Of a DNA stretch of 64,000 bases, positions 60,302 to 64,000 are shown one piece after another. Under the pieces are notes generated by a model. It did no database searches, was not told the origin of the DNA, and was given only the letters and a program-made list of their open reading frames with translations. Within the stretch, counting starts at the first letter, position 1; every line of letters starts with the position of its first letter. The position numbers and the translations under genes were made by a program. Origin of the DNA: Haloterrigena turkmenica DSM 5511 (lineage in GTDB: Archaea; Halobacteriota; Halobacteria; Halobacteriales; Natrialbaceae). The DNA is taken from NCBI RefSeq assembly GCF_000025325.1, contig NC_013743.1, forward strand, positions 1,674,001 through 1,738,000. Direction: 5' to 3'.

Positions 60302-61480
60302 ATGTCCCCCCCGGGAGCCGATACCGTCCTCGTTCGTCACGGGGATCTCAACACCAAGAGCAACACCGTCAAGCGGTACATGGTGGACGTCCTCTGTGAG
60401 AACCTCGAGGCCCTCCTCGCGGACCGCTCGATCCCAGGCGACGTCGAGCGCAAGTGGAATCGACCGCTGATCCACACGACCGAGGACGCCGTCGAGGAGG
60501 CAACCGACGCGGCCACCGACGCCTTCGGCGTCGTCTCGGCCAGCCCCGCCCTGACCGTCAGTACCGAGAAAGAACGGATCATCGAGGCGCTGACCGAGGC
60601 CGCCCGCGAGTGTTACGACGGCGGAGCGTTCGCGGTCGACGCCCGCCGGGCGAACAAGGACGTCCCCTACAGCAGCGAGGATCTGGCCCGCGAGGGCGGC
60701 GACGCCGTCTGGGCCGCCGTCGAGGACGAGTTCGAGCCCGAAGTCGACCTCGACGATCCCGACGTCACCTTCGGCGTCGAAGTCCGCGACGAGTGCACCT
60801 ACGTCTACCTCGAGAAGCGCCCCGGACCGGGCGGACTACCGCTCGGTTCCCAGGAGCCCGCGGTCGCGCTGGTCAGCGGCGGGATCGACTCGCCGGTCGC
60901 GGCCTACGAGATCATGAAGCGGGGGAGCCCGATCGTGCCGGCCTACGTCGACCTCGGCGACTACGGCGGGATCGACCACGAAGCGCGCGCGATGGAGACC
61001 GTCCGGCTCCTCTCCGAGTACGCGCCCAATTTCGACATGGACGTCTACCGGATTCCCGGGGGCGAGACGGTCGACCTGCTGGTTCGAGAGATGGACAAGG
61101 GGCGGATGCTCTCCCTGCGCCGCTTTTTCTACCGGGCCGCCGAGACGCTGGCCGAGCGCGTCGACGCCCATGGGATCGTCACCGGCGAGGCCGTCGGCCA
61201 GAAGTCCAGCCAGACCCTCCAGAACCTCGGCGTCACCAGCCGCGCCGCCGACCTCCCGATCCACCGCCCGCTGCTCACCCGCGACAAGCAGGACATCGTC
61301 GCCCAGGCCCGCGAGATCGGCACGTTCACCGACTCGACGATCGACGCCGGCTGCAACCGCGTCACCCCCGACCGCGTCGAGACCAACGCCCGCCTCGAGC
61401 CGCTGCTCGCACACGAGCCCGACGACCTCCTCGAGCGGGCCGAGGAAGCGGCGAAGAACGCGACGCTGGTCGCGCCCTGA
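60302..61480 (+). CDS. thiI: tRNA 4-thiouridine synthetase ThiI
   Basis: A 392-residue ThiI. A THUMP domain at residues 60-165 (SPALTVSTEKERIIEALTEA, then YVYLEKRPGPGGLPLGSQ) is followed by the PP-loop VALVSGGIDSPVAAYEIMKR (residues 187-206) and the AEREP...DAGCNRVTPDRVE segment with its Cys. It makes s4U in tRNA and can serve thiamine synthesis. The bacterial C-terminal rhodanese domain is absent, as usual in archaea. Confidence 0.93.
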   Translation: MSPPGADTVLVRHGDLNTKSNTVKRYMVDVLCENLEALLADRSIPGDVERKWNRPLIHTTEDAVEEATDAATDAFGVVSASPALTVSTEKERIIEALTEAARECYDGGAFAVDARRANKDVPYSSEDLAREGGDAVWAAVEDEFEPEVDLDDPDVTFGVEVRDECTYVYLEKRPGPGGLPLGSQEPAVALVSGGIDSPVAAYEIMKRGSPIVPAYVDLGDYGGIDHEARAMETVRLLSEYAPNFDMDVYRIPGGETVDLLVREMDKGRMLSLRRFFYRAAETLAERVDAHGIVTGEAVGQKSSQTLQNLGVTSRAADLPIHRPLLTRDKQDIVAQAREIGTFTDSTIDAGCNRVTPDRVETNARLEPLLAHEPDDLLERAEEAAKNATLVAP

Positions 61481-61575
61481 TCGCGAGTCCACTTGACGCC
61501 GTCCAACGCCGCGCATCGATCGCGCTGAACTCGGAGCCGAAACCCACATTACGGCCACGGGCGGATCACAACGTA

Positions 61576-62172
61576 GTGACTCGCGTCTGTCTCATCGGGG
61601 ACCCCGACTGTAACCTCCAGTACGAACTCCTCTCCCGGGAGACCTCCCGCGAGGCCCTCGCGACGTACGATCTGCGCCGCCCGTTCGAGAACTCGATTTC
61701 CCTGCGGACGGTCAGCGTCGGCGCGGCCGTCTCCCTGCTGAACGATCTGAACTGGTATCTCACCCGGTTCGTCGACGAGGCGCTCGTCCAGGAGCCGAGC
61801 GTCAGCGAGGACGAGTGGCTCTCGCGAGCGCTCGCGACGGAACTCCGCAACGGCGACCTCGAGCCCGCCGACACCGCCGAGTTCTGCAAGATCTACGGCC
61901 TCGAGCGGGTCGGCCCGGACCCCGACGCCGAGACCGAGGCCGACGGCGATACCGCCGCGTCGACCGCGAATGGAGGGAATACCGCGACCGGAGATACCGC
62001 CAAGTCGGACGAATCGGCGGAAGCGGGCGAGACGCGCGACACCGCGACGAACTGGCGACTCGTCGAACCGCTGTACGTGCGCCGGACCGGCGGCGAACTC
62101 CCGACGTACGATCTCCGGGACGTCGAGGAGACGCTCGTCGTTCGTCTCACGGAAGCGGAACACTCGCCGTGA
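61576..62172 (+). CDS. Uncharacterised haloarchaeal protein downstream of thiI
   Basis: A 198-residue protein starting at GTG 61576 (VTRVCLIGDPDCNLQYELLS). Residues 1-115 are well packed (SLRTVSVGAAVSLLNDLNWY, TAEFCKIYGLERVG); a disordered Thr/Ala/Asp-rich stretch at 116-155 precedes a final strand block (WRLVEPLYVRRTGGELPTYD). I believe this is one of the haloarchaeal DUF families (possibly DUF5804), but this is from memory. The long frame to 60454 in the same phase overlaps thiI and is not real. It is adjacent to thiI, 96 bp apart. Confidence 0.7.
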   Translation: MTRVCLIGDPDCNLQYELLSRETSREALATYDLRRPFENSISLRTVSVGAAVSLLNDLNWYLTRFVDEALVQEPSVSEDEWLSRALATELRNGDLEPADTAEFCKIYGLERVGPDPDAETEADGDTAASTANGGNTATGDTAKSDESAEAGETRDTATNWRLVEPLYVRRTGGELPTYDLRDVEETLVVRLTEAEHSP

Positions 62173-62289
62173 GTTTGTATCGGTTACTACCGCTCTCACA
62201 TACTCGTCGCGAATCTCACGCTCGAGACGCACAGCCGTCGGCGTCGTCAGCAAACGCCAGCGACTGTCCTCGGTCGCCTCCGTCCATCG

Positions 62290-62985
62290 TCAGGCGTCTT
62301 CGTCCGGTTCGGGCGCCGATTCGCTCGAGCGCTCGACGGTCATGGTGAATCCGTGTGAGTCGCCGTGGTGGTCGACGATCGACGCAGCGGCCGTAGTCAC
62401 CGGTTCACCATCGAACGTCACCCGGACGAGCTTGCCGACGGAGATCACCTGGGTTCCCCCGACGTCGTTCGATTCCTCGCCGTCGGCCGCCTCGGTGACC
62501 ACCGCTTTGATGGCGAGGCTCGCTCCGTGAGCTTCCTCGCCGTCTTCCGTTTCGTCGTCTCCCCCCTGGTCTGCCGGCGCGTCGAGCGCGACCGTCTCGA
62601 GTTCGAGTTCGTAATTTAACTGCGGCGCTTCGGCCTCGAGGGCCAGCAAAATAGAGTCGTCGAACAGGGTATCGTCGACGAAATCGACGTACTGCTCCTC
62701 GTCGAGCCCGCGCTCTATGAGCCAGCTATCGGCGCCGCCGGCGTCGACGAAGAGTTCACCGGTGGGATCGACGGCTTCGTTTCGCGTATACGAGACGGTG
62801 TCGTACGTCTCGATACTGCTCGGCTCGGTTCCGTCGTCGGGATCGTCGTCGCCCGTTGCCCCCTCGGGGTCGTCGTCGGGATCGCCGTTCTCCGATGCGA
62901 CGTCCATCTCGTCGAGACAGCCGGCAGTGAGGGCGAACAGTCCAGCAGTGCCACACAAGATCGTCCGCCGCGATCGATCTGTCAT
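62290..62985 (-). CDS. Exported lipoprotein of unknown function
   Basis: A 231-residue protein. RSRRTILCGTAGLFALTAGC has twin arginines and a lipobox (TAGC), followed by an Asp-rich disordered linker. The mature part is beta-rich (ESAPQLNYELELETVAL-like strands, GTQVISVGKLVRVTFDGEPV). It is anchored to the outside of the membrane. No family recognised. Start at 62985 is set by the Tat signal. Confidence 0.75.
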   Translation of the reverse strand: MTDRSRRTILCGTAGLFALTAGCLDEMDVASENGDPDDDPEGATGDDDPDDGTEPSSIETYDTVSYTRNEAVDPTGELFVDAGGADSWLIERGLDEEQYVDFVDDTLFDDSILLALEAEAPQLNYELELETVALDAPADQGGDDETEDGEEAHGASLAIKAVVTEAADGEESNDVGGTQVISVGKLVRVTFDGEPVTTAAASIVDHHGDSHGFTMTVERSSESAPEPDEDA

Positions 62986-63088
62986 TACTCGAGGGGACAC
63001 CCGGATACCTCAAAGGAGTTCGCCAAGGTAAAAGAGCGATTTCCGCGTCCCGAAAGGGCTAGTCGAACGGCGACGCGAGCAACCGACG

Positions 63089-64000
<912 letters not shown>

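Noticed and set aside
60454-61575. N-terminal extension of the gene at 61576-62172
   Set aside because: The extension lies inside thiI in another frame and is Arg-rich; composition changes sharply at 61576.

Overview
The window is a GC-rich, densely packed stretch of a haloarchaeal chromosome. The evidence is strongly acidic proteins throughout, twin-arginine (Tat) lipoprotein signals, archaeal-type housekeeping genes (archaeal S-adenosylmethionine synthetase, ThiI, PyrB/PyrI, ADP-forming acetate-CoA ligase, DpsA, Bat-type regulator), TATA-like boxes about 27-30 nt before start codons (leaderless transcripts), and a tRNA-Lys(CTT) without encoded CCA. A Natrialbales-type organism (Haloterrigena/Natrinema-like) is plausible, but that is an inference from gene content.

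Layout. 1-12.6 kb: the 3' part of a long coiled-coil membrane protein, small zinc-ribbon proteins, an MFS transporter, two tandem paralogues of unknown function, and a SHOCT protein. Then come a HAD phosphatase, a thioesterase, a TraB-family protein coupled to a site-2-type protease, purM, a universal stress protein and a small acidic protein under a palindromic operator. 12.6-29.3 kb: a non-coding hairpin array, dpsA, an aldehyde dehydrogenase, a PfkB kinase, a BrkB-type membrane protein, a zinc ABC importer (znuACB), and an ADP-forming acyl-CoA synthetase coupled to a DRTGG P-loop protein. These are followed by a winged-helix membrane regulator, a CdpB-like PRC-barrel protein, a second hairpin cluster, a DHH phosphoesterase and tRNA-Lys with a duplicated 3' end. 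29.5-36.9 kb: an ABC-2 exporter, an esterase gene broken by a 56-bp hairpin insertion, a secreted beta-helix protein, an MBL-fold protein and an Mrp-type ATPase.

37.4-48.4 kb is the most interesting part. It holds a Tat-exported type II molybdoenzyme catalytic subunit, its four-cluster iron-sulfur subunit, a TorD/NarJ-like chaperone, mobB, a molybdate/tungstate binding protein and permease, a Bat-type regulator and a NapH-like membrane polyferredoxin. The catalytic and beta subunits look, by remembered motifs, closer to the periplasmic nitrite oxidoreductase (NxrAB) group of Nitrospira and anammox bacteria than to the classical haloarchaeal nitrate reductase. Cofactor delivery, metal uptake, maturation and a possible electron partner sit together, which suggests a self-contained respiratory module of unproven substrate.

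48.4-64 kb: an enoyl-CoA hydratase, a PRC-barrel protein with a long LIGDD repeat tail, a frameshifted Q/G-rich gene, a TIM-barrel-like protein, pyrBI, a RadA/KaiC-like protein with a degenerate P-loop, an FKBP prolyl isomerase, a CYTH protein, S-adenosylmethionine synthetase, an MFS transporter, thiI and its neighbour, a lipoprotein, and a cysteine synthase running off the end.
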